Assembly: GCF_005239095.1 (NCBI RefSeq)
Contig: NZ_SZUA01000001.1
Span: 1,035,049-1,099,048 of the forward strand
Length of the DNA: 64,000 bases
Origin: Luteimonas gilva
Lineage (GTDB): Bacteria; Pseudomonadota; Gammaproteobacteria; Xanthomonadales; Xanthomonadaceae
Direction of reading: 5' to 3'
Below the pieces are notes generated by a model that did not search any database, had not been told where the DNA came from, and worked only from the letters and a program-made list of their open reading frames with translations. This document shows positions 39,990-50,564 of the stretch, piece after piece (position 1 is the first letter of the stretch; every line of letters begins with the position of its first letter). The position numbers and the translations under genes are program-made.

Positions 39990-40024
39990 TTAGTAGTAAT
40001 ACTACTAATAATCGAACCCGTCAA
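39990..40024 (-). promoter_or_regulatory. lexA promoter with overlapping xanthomonad LexA box
   Basis: The operator TTAGTAGTAATACTACTAA (39990-40008) is a perfect 9-1-9 palindrome. On the minus strand TTGACG (40024-40019), a 17-bp spacer and TATTAC (40001-39996) form a strong sigma70 promoter whose -10 sits inside the operator, so LexA binding would block RNA polymerase. Predicted start at 39989, 1 nt before the lexA ATG. Confidence 0.85.
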
Positions 40025-40027
40025 CCG

Positions 40028-40135
40028 TTGCCCGGATGAAGCGAAGCGATCCCGGGACGCCATCGCTCGGCAATAAGCTCAATCCGGTGGAACGAAGCAA
40101 AGCCCCGGGTACCGCTTCGCTCCACCCGGGCTACG
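40028..40135. repeat. Type D repeat between lexA and cinA
   Basis: Inverted copies of a GAAGCGAAGCGATCCCGGG/CCCGGGTGGAGCGAAGCGGT-like unit, about 108 bp in all. Its end overlaps the cinA stop codon, which reads CGGGCTACG within the repeat. A smaller relative of the same style is at 52062-52085. Confidence 0.65.
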
Positions 40136-40622
40136 CGGTCATCAGGCCCTGCAGGGACGCCGCGACTGTCTGCCGCCGCACAGCCTCGCGGTCGCCGTCG
40201 AAATGGAACAGCTCCGCCTTCGGGTAGCCGCCTCGGCGCTTCCAGGCGATCCACACCGTACCGACCGGCTTGTCTTCGGTACCGCCGCCCGGCCCGGCGA
40301 TGCCCGTGACCGCTACGGCCACGCTGGCGCCCGAGTTCACCAAAGCGCCTGAGACCATTTCGATGGCGGTTTCGCGGCTCACCGCGCCATGGGTTTCCAG
40401 CGTCTGCGGACGTACGCCGAGCAGCGCCTGCTTGGCTTCGTAGCTGTAGGCGGCCATGCCGCAGTCGAACCAATCGGAACTGCCGGCGATGTCGGTAACG
40501 GTTTTGGCGATCCAACCGCCGGTGCAGCTTTCGGCGGTGACCAGATGATCGTGGTTCGCGCGCAGGCGCTGGCCGAGCGATTCGGCCAGCGCGCGCAAGT
40601 CGGCGTCGGAGTAATTCGTCAC
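40131..40622 (-). CDS. cinA: CinA C-terminal domain protein (nicotinamide-nucleotide amidase, PncC)
   Basis: Deamidates nicotinamide mononucleotide for NAD recycling. The 163-residue protein contains only the CinA C-terminal domain: HLVTAESCTGGWIAKTVT, AYSYEAKQALLGV, AVSRETAIEMV and AVTGIAGPGGGTEDKPVGTV. E. coli PncC has the same single-domain size. Located just upstream of lexA-recA, as in many Gammaproteobacteria where mutS is on its other side; here mutS is 7 kb away. The stop codon lies in a type D repeat. Confidence 0.94.
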   Translation of the reverse strand: MTNYSDADLRALAESLGQRLRANHDHLVTAESCTGGWIAKTVTDIAGSSDWFDCGMAAYSYEAKQALLGVRPQTLETHGAVSRETAIEMVSGALVNSGASVAVAVTGIAGPGGGTEDKPVGTVWIAWKRRGGYPKAELFHFDGDREAVRRQTVAASLQGLMTA

Positions 40623-40698
40623 GGGCGCGTTCCGGCGGAGGAACGCGGATTTTGCTACGGAAACCGTCGTCTGTCGCCAACGGGCGGGTTCGCTCTCC

Positions 40699-40776
40699 GT
40701 AGGAGCGGCTTTGGCCGCGAACTCTTTCTCTCAAAATCCTCGCAAGGAAAGAGCTCGCGGCTAAAGCCGCTCCTAC
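40699..40776. repeat. REP palindrome (type A) upstream of cinA
   Basis: GTAGGAGCGGCTTTGGCCGC and GCGGCTAAAGCCGCTCCTAC around a short centre, with one mismatch between the arms. It stands between cinA and the TonB receptor terminator. Confidence 0.85.
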
Positions 40777-40782
40777 AAAAGC

Positions 40783-40810
40783 AAAAAAGACGGCCCGCCG
40801 AAGCGGGCCG
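40783..40810 (-). terminator. Terminator after the TonB-dependent receptor
   Basis: Minus strand: stem GGCCCGC, TTCG loop, GCGGGCC, then GTCTTTTTT. Located 21 nt beyond the receptor stop codon. Confidence 0.8.
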
Positions 40811-40830
40811 CCCTTTCGAAGCGTCGAAAC

Positions 40831-43449
40831 TCAGTAGCCGAAGCGGAAGGTGACGCCGTAAGTGCGCGGCGCACCGAGGAACGCGTTGTAGGAATTGAAC
40901 GGATTGCCCGGCGCCGGCGAGACGTTCTGCAGCGGCGCGTCGAAACCGACCTGGGCGTATTCGGCATCGGTCGCGTTCAACGCCCACAGCTCCACCATCC
41001 AGCGCTTGTCGGCGCGGCCGAAACCGATCCGGGCGTTGACTACGGTGTAGTCGCCCTGCCGCTTCTCCGGATCCAGGTCCGAGCCGGTGTTGTACTCGGA
41101 CATGTACTTGGCGCCGATGTTGAAGCGTGCGACCAAGTTATTGCCGAACGGATGCTCGTAGGTGACCGCCGCGGTGCCCGACCAGTACGGCGCGAAGCTG
41201 ACTTGGCTGCCCGGCAGCTTGTACAGGTTGCCGGCCGGCGCCACGAAATCGGCCGTCGGCCTTTCGTCGCCGTAGCGCGTGTCGGCGTACATCAGGCCGC
41301 CCTGCAACAGCAGGCCCTTGGTGGGTTGCCACAGGATTTCGGTGTCCACGCCCTTGGAGATCACTTCCGGGATCGAGCGCACGACGAAGCTGGTGCCGAG
41401 GAAGCTGTTGAGCTGGAAGTCCTCGTACTTTTGGTAGAACAGCGAACCGTTCAACAGCAGGTTGCCGCCGAGCCAGGTCGTCTTGGTTCCCAACTCGTAG
41501 CTGTCGACGAACTCGCCCGGGAACGAGGTGTCGTTGACCGGAATCATGCCGTCGGTGCCGCCGGACAAGCCGTTATTCGATTGCACGCGGTCGAGGTTGA
41601 AGCCGCCGGCCTTGTAGCCGCGTGCGACCGAGGCGTAGCCCATCACGTTGTCGTTCCAACGGTAGGCGGCCTTGATCGTGCCGGACCATTCTTTCTCGTC
41701 GCGTTCCTGATGGGTCGCGCGGCCGTTGTGGGCGAAGTTGGCCCACGGCAGGCAGCTGTAGCCGACGATCTGGCGAATCAGAGTCTGCTGCTGGGCCGCC
41801 GGCAACGACGCGAACGGCACGCCGCGCGAAGTCAGCGCCGCGCCGATGCGGCCGATCGCCGCCGGGCTGATCTGCCCGTTCGCGCCGAAATAGCTGGCGC
41901 AGCCGGGGCTGCCGTTCGGATTGCTGTAGCGCGAATCCAGTTCCTTGTCCTCGGCGGTGTAGCGCAGGCCGACGGTCAGGTCGAAGGCTTCGGTGGCGTG
42001 CCAAGTGTTGTTGGTGAACAACGCGAAGCTCTTCGAATTCTGCTTGTAACGGTCCAGCGCGCCGAGCCCGGCGAACACCGTGCCCTGCGGGCGGCCGGTG
42101 ACGTCGGCCAGGAAGCGCGGCGCGGTCGGCGAACCGCCGAGCGCCGGATTGATCAGCGACAGCAGCGCGATCGACAGATAAGGCTCGTAGGCGTTGCCGA
42201 TCCGGTAGGTCTCGTTGCGCGTCAAGTCCTCGTCCGAATAGAACGCGCCGAACATCCAGTCGACCTTGTCGGTCGCGCCGGTCAGGCGGAATTCCTGGGT
42301 GAAAGTCTTGAAGCCGGTGAAGGATTCGTCCTTCTGCGCATTCCGGTACAGGATGTCGGCGCTGCTGAAATCGAAGTCCAGGCCGTTGATCGAACCCCAA
42401 TCGCGCCAGGCGGTGATCGAAGTCAGCGTGGCGCCGCCGAACCACGGCGTATTCCAGTTCACTTCGGCCGACAGGCCTTTGTCCTTGATGTCCTGCTCGG
42501 TGCTGCGGTTGCTCCAGGCTTCGCGCCGGAACGGACGCGCCATCGGCGCGACGCCCTCGTCGGGCGACAGCACATTGACGATGTCGCCGGTGCGGCCGCG
42601 CGTGGTGGTCACGCCGACGCAGCAGTTCTCTTCGCGGCTGGTGTAGTCGGCGATGAAGTTGATGTTCAGATCGTCGGTCGGCTCGATCAGCAACTGGCCG
42701 CGCAGCGAGTGGTAGTTCTGGTCGAAATCGTCGGTCTCGCGGCGCGGGCCGGCGCCGGTGTGGACGTCGATGAAGCCGTCGCGCTTGCGCTGGGTGCCGA
42801 AGATGCGGAAAGCGGCCTTCTCGCCGAGCGGCGAGTTGAACGCGCCGCTCACGCCTATCGCGCCGTAGTTGCCGACCGTAAGCTCGGCCTCGGCGCTGGT
42901 CTCGTGGTTCGGGCGACGGGTAATCACATTGATGACGCCGGCCGAGGTGTTCTTGCCGAACACGGTGCCCTGCGGGCCTTTCAGCACTTCGATGCGCTCG
43001 ATCTCGCCTAGGTCGCCGAAGCCGACGCCGTTGCGCGGCCGGTACACGCCGTCGATCACCACGCCCACCGACGATTCCAGGCCGGCATTGTCGCCGACCG
43101 TGCCGATGCCGCGGATGCGCGCGGTGGTCTGCGCCTCGCTCTGGGTGCTGGTCACGGTCAGGCCCGGCACCAGCATCTGCATGTCCTTGACGTCGCGCAC
43201 GCCGGTGTCCTGCAGCTGCTGCTGCGACAGCGTGGTGATCGCGATCGGCACGTCCTGCAATTGCTCTTCGCGCTTTTGCGCGGTGACCGTGATCGCGCCC
43301 AACGTCTTGGGCTGGTCTTCGTCGGCGTTGCCGGTCGCCTGACCAGGGGCCTGTTGCGCTTCCTGCGCGAACGCGAACGACGGGAATTGAACCAGTACGG
43401 CAACGACCGCAAGCGACAACAGGTTCCGCTGCTTACTCGACGCTGTCAT
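40831..43449 (-). CDS. TonB-dependent outer-membrane receptor
   Basis: An 872-residue receptor. Signal peptide 1-28 (ends FAFA), then the plug domain (about 50-165: ITVTAQKREEQLQDVPIAIT; RIRGIGTV; IERIEVLKGPQGTVFGKNTS, the conserved plug end), then the 22-strand beta-barrel ending YGVTFRFGY with the usual terminal aromatic. ATG 43449 is set by the signal peptide; an earlier in-frame start adds 20 non-signal residues. Substrate unknown (siderophore, carbohydrate and vitamin uptake are possible). No ExbB/TonB or regulator adjacent. A terminator follows. Monocistronic. Confidence 0.92.
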   Translation of the reverse strand: MTASSKQRNLLSLAVVAVLVQFPSFAFAQEAQQAPGQATGNADEDQPKTLGAITVTAQKREEQLQDVPIAITTLSQQQLQDTGVRDVKDMQMLVPGLTVTSTQSEAQTTARIRGIGTVGDNAGLESSVGVVIDGVYRPRNGVGFGDLGEIERIEVLKGPQGTVFGKNTSAGVINVITRRPNHETSAEAELTVGNYGAIGVSGAFNSPLGEKAAFRIFGTQRKRDGFIDVHTGAGPRRETDDFDQNYHSLRGQLLIEPTDDLNINFIADYTSREENCCVGVTTTRGRTGDIVNVLSPDEGVAPMARPFRREAWSNRSTEQDIKDKGLSAEVNWNTPWFGGATLTSITAWRDWGSINGLDFDFSSADILYRNAQKDESFTGFKTFTQEFRLTGATDKVDWMFGAFYSDEDLTRNETYRIGNAYEPYLSIALLSLINPALGGSPTAPRFLADVTGRPQGTVFAGLGALDRYKQNSKSFALFTNNTWHATEAFDLTVGLRYTAEDKELDSRYSNPNGSPGCASYFGANGQISPAAIGRIGAALTSRGVPFASLPAAQQQTLIRQIVGYSCLPWANFAHNGRATHQERDEKEWSGTIKAAYRWNDNVMGYASVARGYKAGGFNLDRVQSNNGLSGGTDGMIPVNDTSFPGEFVDSYELGTKTTWLGGNLLLNGSLFYQKYEDFQLNSFLGTSFVVRSIPEVISKGVDTEILWQPTKGLLLQGGLMYADTRYGDERPTADFVAPAGNLYKLPGSQVSFAPYWSGTAAVTYEHPFGNNLVARFNIGAKYMSEYNTGSDLDPEKRQGDYTVVNARIGFGRADKRWMVELWALNATDAEYAQVGFDAPLQNVSPAPGNPFNSYNAFLGAPRTYGVTFRFGY

Positions 43450-43766
43450 GGAATCGCCCCCTCGAGGTTTGGTTTGGCTCGCACGTAAGACGACAAACGC
43501 GCCGACCAACGGCCGGCGCCAATCGCAGCTCGAAACCCGTCGGTCGGTGGGGGCGCCCGGCGTGGTTCTTCAGCGGAACTGCGGCGGCGCAAACGTTAGC
43601 ACATTCGATGCACGGTGGAGGGCGCGTCTCGGCGCTGCACGAATCGAGCCCGAGCCGCAAGAGAACCGGCGCGCCGCGCATCGTGCGAGATGCGCGAGCG
43701 CCCATCGGAAGGTTCCGCGGCAGGCCCGCCCCTCCTGCGGGACGGGCCGAAGACGCTCGCGCCGGT
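43450..43766. other. Intergenic stretch between the TonB receptor and the autotransporter
   Basis: These 317 bp hold the upstream region of the TonB receptor and the 3' end of the autotransporter transcript. A GGCCCG/CGGGCC hairpin near 43723-43750 lacks a T run, so it is at best a weak terminator. No gene recognised. Confidence 0.55.
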
Positions 43767-46700
43767 TTAGCGGCCGGTCGCTGTCGTAGCCGTGTCCGCG
43801 GGCGGCAAAGCATCCGCATTCGCAGCGGCCAGCGAAGCAGGCGCAGCCACTTGAGCCTGCGGACTGAAGGACAACATCAAGCCGAAGCTCGAAGCGGTCT
43901 GCTGATCGCTGGCATGCTCGCGGCGGAACAGCAGCGACAAGTTCCAGGCCGGTGCGATGCTCCAATCCAATCCCGCACCGTAGGACAGCATATTGTCGCC
44001 GTAGCTGCGCAGCGCGAGCTTGTAATCGGTCGACACGGGCGAGACCACGTAGTTCAACGCCACGTCGCTGCGGTTTTCGAAGGCTTCGCGGTACTCCAGC
44101 ATCCAGTACGGCCGCACCTTCGACTGCGCCATCGAATAGCTGCCCTCCAACCCCACCGCCAGGCCGCTGCTTTCGACGGTCTGCTTGCCGTAAGCCAAGT
44201 CGTAGATGCCGAGCCCCCGTTCGCGATACGGGTCCAAGCGGGTGCGGCTGGCATCCAGGCGGCCGTAGCCCGTGAGGTTCATGCCGGCGCCGCCGCGCTC
44301 GTAGCCGACGGTGAGCGATGCGAAGTTCTGATCGCCCTCGCGCTTGGCGAGCGCGGTCGCGCCGGCGATGTCGCTCGCACGGCGGATGTCGAAATCCAAA
44401 CGGCCCCAGCCGAACGTGCCGTCGACGAAGACGTGATCGCCATGGCGCCACAAGCCGTAGACGGACAGCGAGCGCTGCTCGGCATCCAAACGCGAGCGGG
44501 AACGGTCGAAGTCGGTGTCGTTCCAACCCCAACCGCCGGCCACGCCGACCAGCACGCGGCCGCCCAGCCACCAGTCGACGCCCGCGGTGATGCCGTCGCT
44601 GCGGTAACCGAACCCTTGGCTGGCGCCGCGGAACGCGCGTTCGCCGGTAGTCACCGTACCGCCCGTCCACCATCCCCAGCCCTTAGGCATGACGAGCGCA
44701 TCGTCGGACATGAACTGATTCGCGGGCAGCGAGAACGATGCGCCCGAACCACCGCCGACGTTCAGACTCAGGCCGTTGCTCGAACGGTTGTCCTGCGCAT
44801 GGCGCTGCTGGCGCAGGCGATCGCGGATGTTCGCCTGTTGCGCGGCGGCGAAGCGCACGCTGGCATCGACTTGCGCCTGGATGCCGCCGACCACGCTCGG
44901 ATCGCGGGTCGGATCCGGACGCGCGTCCACCGTGAGCGTCGTACTCACCGTCGCTTGCGTGTAGTTGCCTGCGGCGGCTTGAGTGGCGACGAGCGTGGCG
45001 ACGCCGCTGCCGACCAGGGCCACGCGCCTTCCGCTGACGGTAGCGACCGAGGCGTTGCTGCTGGTGAAGGTGTAGCCGCCGCTGCTGGGGCTGGTCGGAT
45101 CGGGCAGATCGAAGCTGCCTTCACCGACGGTCTTCACCAGCGGCGCGATCCAATTCAAATGCGGCGTCGCCAAACCGATTTCGACATCCAGCGCGACTTC
45201 GGGGGCGGCCAGATAACCGTTACCCCCCGCCTGATTGGCCGTGAGCCCGCAATTGCCGGCGGCATGCATCGTCACCGTGGCGCCGGCGACTGTGCAGACC
45301 GAAGCCGTCGTGCTGGCGAACACCACCGGGTTGCCCGAAGCGCCGCCGCTCGCCGAAACGGCGAAGGTGCCGTTCGGCGCGTAGACGGGCGCTGCCGGAT
45401 TGGCGCTGAACCCGGTGATGGCCTGCGTCGCGGACTGAATAGTCACGTTCAGTGCGACCTGCGCCGCAGCTTGGTAATTGGCGTCGCCCGCCTGATCGGC
45501 GGTCAGCGAACAGGCGCCCGAGGTCAGCATCGAAACGGTACTGCCGCTCACCGTGCACACGCTCGGCGATGCGCTGCCGAACACGACAGGACTCGTCGAA
45601 GGACCGGGCGTGGCCGAAACCGCGAACGTGCCGCCCGGCGCATAGGTGGGCGACGCCGGATTGGCCGCGAAATTCGTGATCGCCTGCGTGCCGGCGCCGA
45701 TCGCGACATTGAGCGTCGCCTGCGGTGCGGGCGTGTAGTTGCTATTGCCCGCCTGATCCGCGGTCAACGCGCAGTTGCCCGCGCCCAGCATGCTCACCGT
45801 GCTGCCGCTGACCGTACACACGGCCGGCGATGCGCTGCCGAACACGACCGGATTGCCCGATGCGCCGCCCGTGGCCGAAACGCTGAAACTGCCTCCCGGC
45901 GCATACACCGGCGCGGCCGGATTCGCCGCGAACGCAGTGATGCTCTGCGCCGCTTGCGCGACCACCAGCGTATAGGGCCGGCTGCCGGAAAATCCGTTGT
46001 TGGACGTCGCGCCGACGGTGAAGTTGTAGGTTCCCGCAGCCGTCGGCGTACCCGTCAACGCGCCATTGCCGGCCAAGGCCATGCCCGCCGGCAGCGCACC
46101 GGCATCGATGGCGAACGTGTACGGCGCCACACCGCCGTTGCCGCTGCTGGCGGTGATCGTCGTACTGTAGGTCGCGTTGTAGGTCGCGTTGGGAAGCGTG
46201 GCGGGCGCGACATCGACGATTACGGTCTCGCACGTCAGCGCTAAGTTCGTCACGTCGCTGCTCACCACCGTGCCGCTGGCCGGATTGACGCTGCAAATCT
46301 GGCCGCTGGGGGGCGTAAGCACGCTGACGTTCCAATTCGCGCCGCCGGGCAGACGCGTCGGAAACACGAAGCTGGCCGCGGCCGCGGCCACCGTCACTTG
46401 CTGCGAGCCGGCCGGATTGGTGCTAGTGAGTTGCAGCGTCACCGCGCCGGTTTGGCCGCTCGCGCCGCCGCCGACCGAATACTGCGGCGTCGCTAGGCAG
46501 ATCAGCGCGGCGCCGTTGCCGGCTTGCACGCCGTTGTTGATCGTTACCGCGCTCAGGCCGGTCGCGCCGGACGAGCCGCCTGCGCCGCCGCCACCGCCGC
46601 CGTTCCAGTTTTGTTGGCAAGAGGTCGTGCCCACGCCTGCGCCGCCGCCGCCCGCGCCGACGGTCGCACCGCCGCCGCCGCCGCCGCCGTAGCCGGCGCC

Positions 46701-47465
46701 GCTGAAGGATCCACTGAAATTGAAGGAATCGCCGCCGTCGCCGTTGGCCGCATTGCCCGCCGTCGCCGGGAAAGAGCCGCAACCGCCGCCGCCCGCACCG
46801 CCCGTGCCGACCGCACCGCCGCCGCCGCCATAGGGACCCGGCCCGCCGGGAACATCCGTGCCCGCGCTACCTGTTCCGCCGCCGCCTACGCCGCCGGCGC
46901 CGCCCGCGATCACGCTCGTCGTGCTCCAACCGGCGTTGCCGCCGCCCCCGCCGCCGCCGGCGATGCCGACCCGCGTTGCGCCCAGGCGCAGATCGGTGCC
47001 GCCGCCGCCGATGCCGTCGACGCCTTGGCCGACGCCGCCGGGATTGACCGCTTGCGAGCCTTGCCCGCCTACGCCGATCGTCAGGACCGCGCCCGGCGTC
47101 ACCGCCAACGTGCCGCGGACCCGTCCGCCGAGACCGCCGGCGCCGCCCGGCGACATCGGGCTGCCGCCGATCGTGCCTGCGCCGCTGCGGCCCGCGCCGC
47201 CCTGCGCGCCGCTCAGATAAACCGTTGCCGAAAAGGTGCCTGCCGGCACCACCAGCGTCTGGTCGCCGCCGGTGAAACCGAACGCCACTGGCGTTTCGCC
47301 GACCGCGCAGCTCTGCGCTTGCGCCGGCCCCATCCAGGCTAAGCCAGGCAGGACCAGCAGCGCTCCGGTCAGGAGCCACGCTGCGCGGGACGAAGATTTG
47401 GCCGGCACGGCCGTTACAGAACCAGCCGCGCGCGAAAGCGCCGCCTTCTCAGCGAAACGATTCAT
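43767..47465 (-). CDS. Large autotransporter with Gly-rich N-terminus, Ig-like repeats and beta-barrel
   Basis: A 1232-residue exported protein. Signal peptide 1-51 (long, ends AQAQ); Gly-rich domain about 57-345 beginning [20 protein letters not shown], which resembles glycine-rich receptor-type domains; an Ig-like segment (345-415); a putative-Ig (He_PIG) domain about 418-503 ([20 protein letters not shown]); three tandem repeats of about 87 residues (506-763), each with two Cys 15 apart; another Ig-like repeat (768-846); a charged helical linker (860-895); and an autotransporter beta-barrel (about 925-1200). After the barrel's last strand (FGLMLSFSP) there are 30 extra residues. Type V secretion is inferred; passenger role (adhesion?) unknown. 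Confidence 0.88.
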   Translation of the reverse strand: MNRFAEKAALSRAAGSVTAVPAKSSSRAAWLLTGALLVLPGLAWMGPAQAQSCAVGETPVAFGFTGGDQTLVVPAGTFSATVYLSGAQGGAGRSGAGTIGGSPMSPGGAGGLGGRVRGTLAVTPGAVLTIGVGGQGSQAVNPGGVGQGVDGIGGGGTDLRLGATRVGIAGGGGGGGNAGWSTTSVIAGGAGGVGGGGTGSAGTDVPGGPGPYGGGGGAVGTGGAGGGGCGSFPATAGNAANGDGGDSFNFSGSFSGAGYGGGGGGGATVGAGGGGAGVGTTSCQQNWNGGGGGGAGGSSGATGLSAVTINNGVQAGNGAALICLATPQYSVGGGASGQTGAVTLQLTSTNPAGSQQVTVAAAAASFVFPTRLPGGANWNVSVLTPPSGQICSVNPASGTVVSSDVTNLALTCETVIVDVAPATLPNATYNATYSTTITASSGNGGVAPYTFAIDAGALPAGMALAGNGALTGTPTAAGTYNFTVGATSNNGFSGSRPYTLVVAQAAQSITAFAANPAAPVYAPGGSFSVSATGGASGNPVVFGSASPAVCTVSGSTVSMLGAGNCALTADQAGNSNYTPAPQATLNVAIGAGTQAITNFAANPASPTYAPGGTFAVSATPGPSTSPVVFGSASPSVCTVSGSTVSMLTSGACSLTADQAGDANYQAAAQVALNVTIQSATQAITGFSANPAAPVYAPNGTFAVSASGGASGNPVVFASTTASVCTVAGATVTMHAAGNCGLTANQAGGNGYLAAPEVALDVEIGLATPHLNWIAPLVKTVGEGSFDLPDPTSPSSGGYTFTSSNASVATVSGRRVALVGSGVATLVATQAAAGNYTQATVSTTLTVDARPDPTRDPSVVGGIQAQVDASVRFAAAQQANIRDRLRQQRHAQDNRSSNGLSLNVGGGSGASFSLPANQFMSDDALVMPKGWGWWTGGTVTTGERAFRGASQGFGYRSDGITAGVDWWLGGRVLVGVAGGWGWNDTDFDRSRSRLDAEQRSLSVYGLWRHGDHVFVDGTFGWGRLDFDIRRASDIAGATALAKREGDQNFASLTVGYERGGAGMNLTGYGRLDASRTRLDPYRERGLGIYDLAYGKQTVESSGLAVGLEGSYSMAQSKVRPYWMLEYREAFENRSDVALNYVVSPVSTDYKLALRSYGDNMLSYGAGLDWSIAPAWNLSLLFRREHASDQQTASSFGLMLSFSPQAQVAAPASLAAANADALPPADTATTATGR
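45177..45950 (-). repeat. Tandem in-frame repeats in the autotransporter gene
   Basis: Three copies of an approximately 260-bp unit encoding residues 506-763. Each copy starts (T/S)-I-T-x-F-(A/S)-ANPA-x-P-x-YAP and carries CTV(S/A)G-(S/A)-TV and LTA-(D/N)-QAG. The period is 86-87 residues. Copies differ at many positions, so they are not a recent expansion. Confidence 0.85.
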
Positions 47466-47699
47466 CTGGACCCCCCGACCGACGCATCGCCGCGCCCGCC
47501 ATATCCCTGCTTCCGCGCATCGCTGCGCGCCCCACCGGGAGGATCTCTTCGACCAAGCCTTACGTCAATCCCCGAAACCGGGTATCCCCCCCGAATTCGG
47601 CTGGGGCGCGCCGATTCTGTGGGAACATACCTTCTTCCCCGCAGCACTGGCTTCGGACTGCCCTCTCGCGGGCGAGCCGTCAGAATTCCCGTCGATCGA

Positions 47700-50315
47700 A
47701 TGTCCGCCGATTCCAAGAACGCGACCGGCCCCAAGACCGCCGACCAGCACACGCCCCTGATGAAGCAGTTCTTCGCCGCGAAGGCGGAGCATCCGGACGT
47801 GCTGCTGTTCTTCCGCATGGGCGATTTCTACGAGCTGTTCTACGACGACGCGCGCAAAGCGGCGAAGCTGCTCGACATCACTCTGACCCAGCGCGGCAAT
47901 TCCGCCGGCCAACCGATCCCGATGGCCGGCGTGCCGCACCATTCGGCCGAAGGCTATCTGGCGCGGCTGGTGGCGCTGGGCGAATCGGTGGCGATCTGCG
48001 AACAGATCGGCGACCCGGCCGCGAGCAAAGGCTTGGTCGAACGCAAGGTGGTACGGATCGTCACGCCGGGCACGGTCACCGACGAAGCGTTGCTCAGCGA
48101 ACGCCGCGACACCCTGCTGCTGGCCTTGTCGCGCAGCAAGCAAGGCTACGGTTTGGCGTGGGCCGACTTGGCCGGCGGCCGCTTCCTCGCCAACGAAGTC
48201 TTCAGCGACGACGCGCTGGAAGCCGAACTGTCGCGGCTGGAACCGGCCGAGCTGCTGCTGCCCGACGAAGAAGGCTGGCCGGATTTCGTGGCCGCGCGCA
48301 GCGGCCTGCGCCGGCGCGCGCCGTGGCTGTTCGACGCCGACACCGGCCGCCGCCAATTGCTGCAATTCTTCGGCCTGCACGATCTGAGCGGCTTCGGGCT
48401 CGAGGACAAGCCGCTCGCGGTCGCCGCCGCCAACGCCTTGCTCGGCTATGTCGAGGAAACGCAGAAGCAGCGTCTGCCGCATCTGACGTCGATCGCGATC
48501 GAAGCCAGCGACGGCGCGATCGCGATGAACGCCGCCACGCGCCGGCACCTGGAACTCGACACGCGCGTCGACGGCGACACCCGCAACACCTTGCTCGGCG
48601 TGCTCGACGCCACGATCACGCCGATGGGCGGACGCCTGCTGCGGCGCTGGCTGCACCGGCCGCTGCGCGACCGCCGCACGCTCGGCGAGCGCCACCAGGC
48701 GGTGGCGACGCTGATCGAACAAGGCATCGAACGGCCGCTGCGCGAACGCTTCCGCGGGCTCGGCGACCTGGAGCGCATCCTCTCGCGCATCGCGCTGCGT
48801 TCGGCGCGGCCGCGCGACCTGAGCACGCTGCGCGACGGCCTGGCGATGCTGCCGGATCTGCGCGTCCTGCTCGGCCCGCTCGATTCGCCCCGGCTGCGCG
48901 CGTTGTCGGACGAACTCGGCGAACACGCGGCCGAAGCCGCCCTGCTCGCGCAGGCCTTGGTCGAACAGCCGCCGGTGTTGGCCCGCGACGGCGGCGTGTT
49001 CGCCAAAGGCTACGACGCCGAGCTGGACGAATTGCGCGAACTATCGACGAACGCCGACCAATTCCTCGTGGACTTGGAGCAGCGCGAACGCGAGACCAGC
49101 GGCATCCCGACGTTGAAGGTCGGCTACAACCGCGTCCACGGCTATTACATCGAAATCAGCAAAGGCCAGGCGGCGCGCGCGCCGACGCACTACACGCGGC
49201 GGCAGACGCTGACCGGCGCCGAACGCTACATCACCGAAGAATTGAAGGCCTTCGAAGACAAGGTGCTGTCCGCGCGCGAACGTTCGCTGGCGCGCGAGAA
49301 ATTGCTGTACGACGGCCTGCTCGACGCCTTGAACGAACGCCTGGAACCGCTCAAGCGCTGCGCCGCGGCCTTGAGCGAACTCGACGCGCTGGCCTGCTTC
49401 GCCGAACGCGCGCAAGCCTTGGACTGGTCCGCGCCGCGACTGGTCGACGAACCCGGCCTGCGCATCGAAAACGGCCGCCATCCCGTGGTGGAAGCGGTGC
49501 GCGAAGAACCGTTCACGCCCAACGATCTCAGCTTCGACGGCGAGCGCCGGATGCTGGTGATCACCGGCCCGAACATGGGCGGCAAATCGACTTACATGCG
49601 CCAGAACGCGCTGATCGTGCTGCTCGCGCACATCGGCAGCTTCGTGCCGGCGGCGAGCGCGACGATCGGGCCCATCGACCGCATCCTGACCCGCATCGGC
49701 GCCGGCGACGACCTCGCCCGCGGCCAATCCACCTTCATGGTGGAAATGGCCGAGACCAGCTACATCCTGCATCACGCCACTGCGCAGTCGCTGGTGCTGA
49801 TGGACGAGATCGGCCGCGGCACGTCGACTTACGACGGCTTGGCCCTGGCCGACGCGGTGGCGCGGCATCTGGCCTCGGTCAACCGCTGCTACACCTTGTT
49901 CGCCACGCACTATTTCGAATTGACCGCCTTGGCCGAACCGGGCAGCGGCATCGCCAACGTGCACCTGGATGCCGTCGAGCACCACGACAAGCACGGCGGC
50001 GACACGCTGGTGTTCATGCACGCAGTGAAAGACGGCCCCGCCGACCGCAGCTTCGGCCTGCAGGTGGCCGCGCTCGCCGGCTTGCCCAAATCGGTAGTGC
50101 AGCAAGCGCGCGGCCGCTTGGCCGAACTGGAACGGCGCGGCGATACGCCGCAACCGTCGATGGCGCCGGCCGCGCTCGACGCGCCGCAGCAGATCGGGCT
50201 GTTCGCGCCGGCTTCCGCCGCGCTCGACGCGTTGACCGCGATCGAACCCGACGATCTGTCGCCCAAGCAGGCTTTGGAAGCGATGTATCGGTTGAAGGCG
50301 CTGTCCCGCTCCTGA
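47700..50315 (+). CDS. mutS: DNA mismatch repair protein MutS
   Basis: Mismatch-binding ATPase. The 871-residue protein has the mismatch-recognition domain (FYE motif in [11 protein letters not shown] near residue 47), connector, lever and clamp, and the ATPase with Walker [29 protein letters not shown], Walker [13 protein letters not shown] and [13 protein letters not shown] 47700 gives the family N-terminus; an in-frame start at 47619 adds 27 atypical residues. In many Gammaproteobacteria mutS is next to cinA-recA; here a TonB receptor and an autotransporter intervene. Confidence 0.97.
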   Translation: MSADSKNATGPKTADQHTPLMKQFFAAKAEHPDVLLFFRMGDFYELFYDDARKAAKLLDITLTQRGNSAGQPIPMAGVPHHSAEGYLARLVALGESVAICEQIGDPAASKGLVERKVVRIVTPGTVTDEALLSERRDTLLLALSRSKQGYGLAWADLAGGRFLANEVFSDDALEAELSRLEPAELLLPDEEGWPDFVAARSGLRRRAPWLFDADTGRRQLLQFFGLHDLSGFGLEDKPLAVAAANALLGYVEETQKQRLPHLTSIAIEASDGAIAMNAATRRHLELDTRVDGDTRNTLLGVLDATITPMGGRLLRRWLHRPLRDRRTLGERHQAVATLIEQGIERPLRERFRGLGDLERILSRIALRSARPRDLSTLRDGLAMLPDLRVLLGPLDSPRLRALSDELGEHAAEAALLAQALVEQPPVLARDGGVFAKGYDAELDELRELSTNADQFLVDLEQRERETSGIPTLKVGYNRVHGYYIEISKGQAARAPTHYTRRQTLTGAERYITEELKAFEDKVLSARERSLAREKLLYDGLLDALNERLEPLKRCAAALSELDALACFAERAQALDWSAPRLVDEPGLRIENGRHPVVEAVREEPFTPNDLSFDGERRMLVITGPNMGGKSTYMRQNALIVLLAHIGSFVPAASATIGPIDRILTRIGAGDDLARGQSTFMVEMAETSYILHHATAQSLVLMDEIGRGTSTYDGLALADAVARHLASVNRCYTLFATHYFELTALAEPGSGIANVHLDAVEHHDKHGGDTLVFMHAVKDGPADRSFGLQVAALAGLPKSVVQQARGRLAELERRGDTPQPSMAPAALDAPQQIGLFAPASAALDALTAIEPDDLSPKQALEAMYRLKALSRS

Positions 50316-50437
50316 TCCACGCCATCCCGATATCCTCGCGCGCCCAAACGTTCCCTATGCGCGACGAAGCGAAGAACATCCGAAGACGGATCGTGTTCTT
50401 ATCGCGTCGCCGGGCCGCAGACTTTGCGTCGGCTAGC

Positions 50438-50557
50438 TTGCCCTCTCCTTTTACGGGAGAGGGAAAGGCGCGCAGCGCCAGGGAGAGGGTTCGGCTTTTC
50501 GCGGATAAACCATCCGCAAGACCTCTCCCGTCCATCCATCTGCATACGACGGGAGAA
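50438..50557. repeat. Type E repeat downstream of mutS
   Basis: Begins TTGCCCTCTCCTTTTACGGG and carries GGGAGAGGG and GGCGCGCAGCGCCAGGGAG, like the 7780-7988 element. It ends CCTCTCCC...GGGAGAAG. It lies between mutS and the membrane protein gene and includes that gene's ribosome-binding site at its edge. Confidence 0.68.
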
Positions 50558-50564
50558 GCAATCG

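Noticed and set aside
43700-43760. GGCCCG/CGGGCC hairpin as terminator of the autotransporter
   Set aside because: No T run follows on the minus strand; left as a weak hairpin only.
45177-45950. Repeats in the autotransporter considered as CRISPR-like or phase-variable DNA
   Set aside because: The period is about 260 bp, copies are diverged and in frame; no spacers or short mononucleotide tracts.
43608-46244. 878-residue reading frame on the plus strand across the autotransporter
   Set aside because: An artefact of GC-rich codon structure: Arg/Ala-rich, no motif, opposite a gene with signal peptide and beta-barrel.
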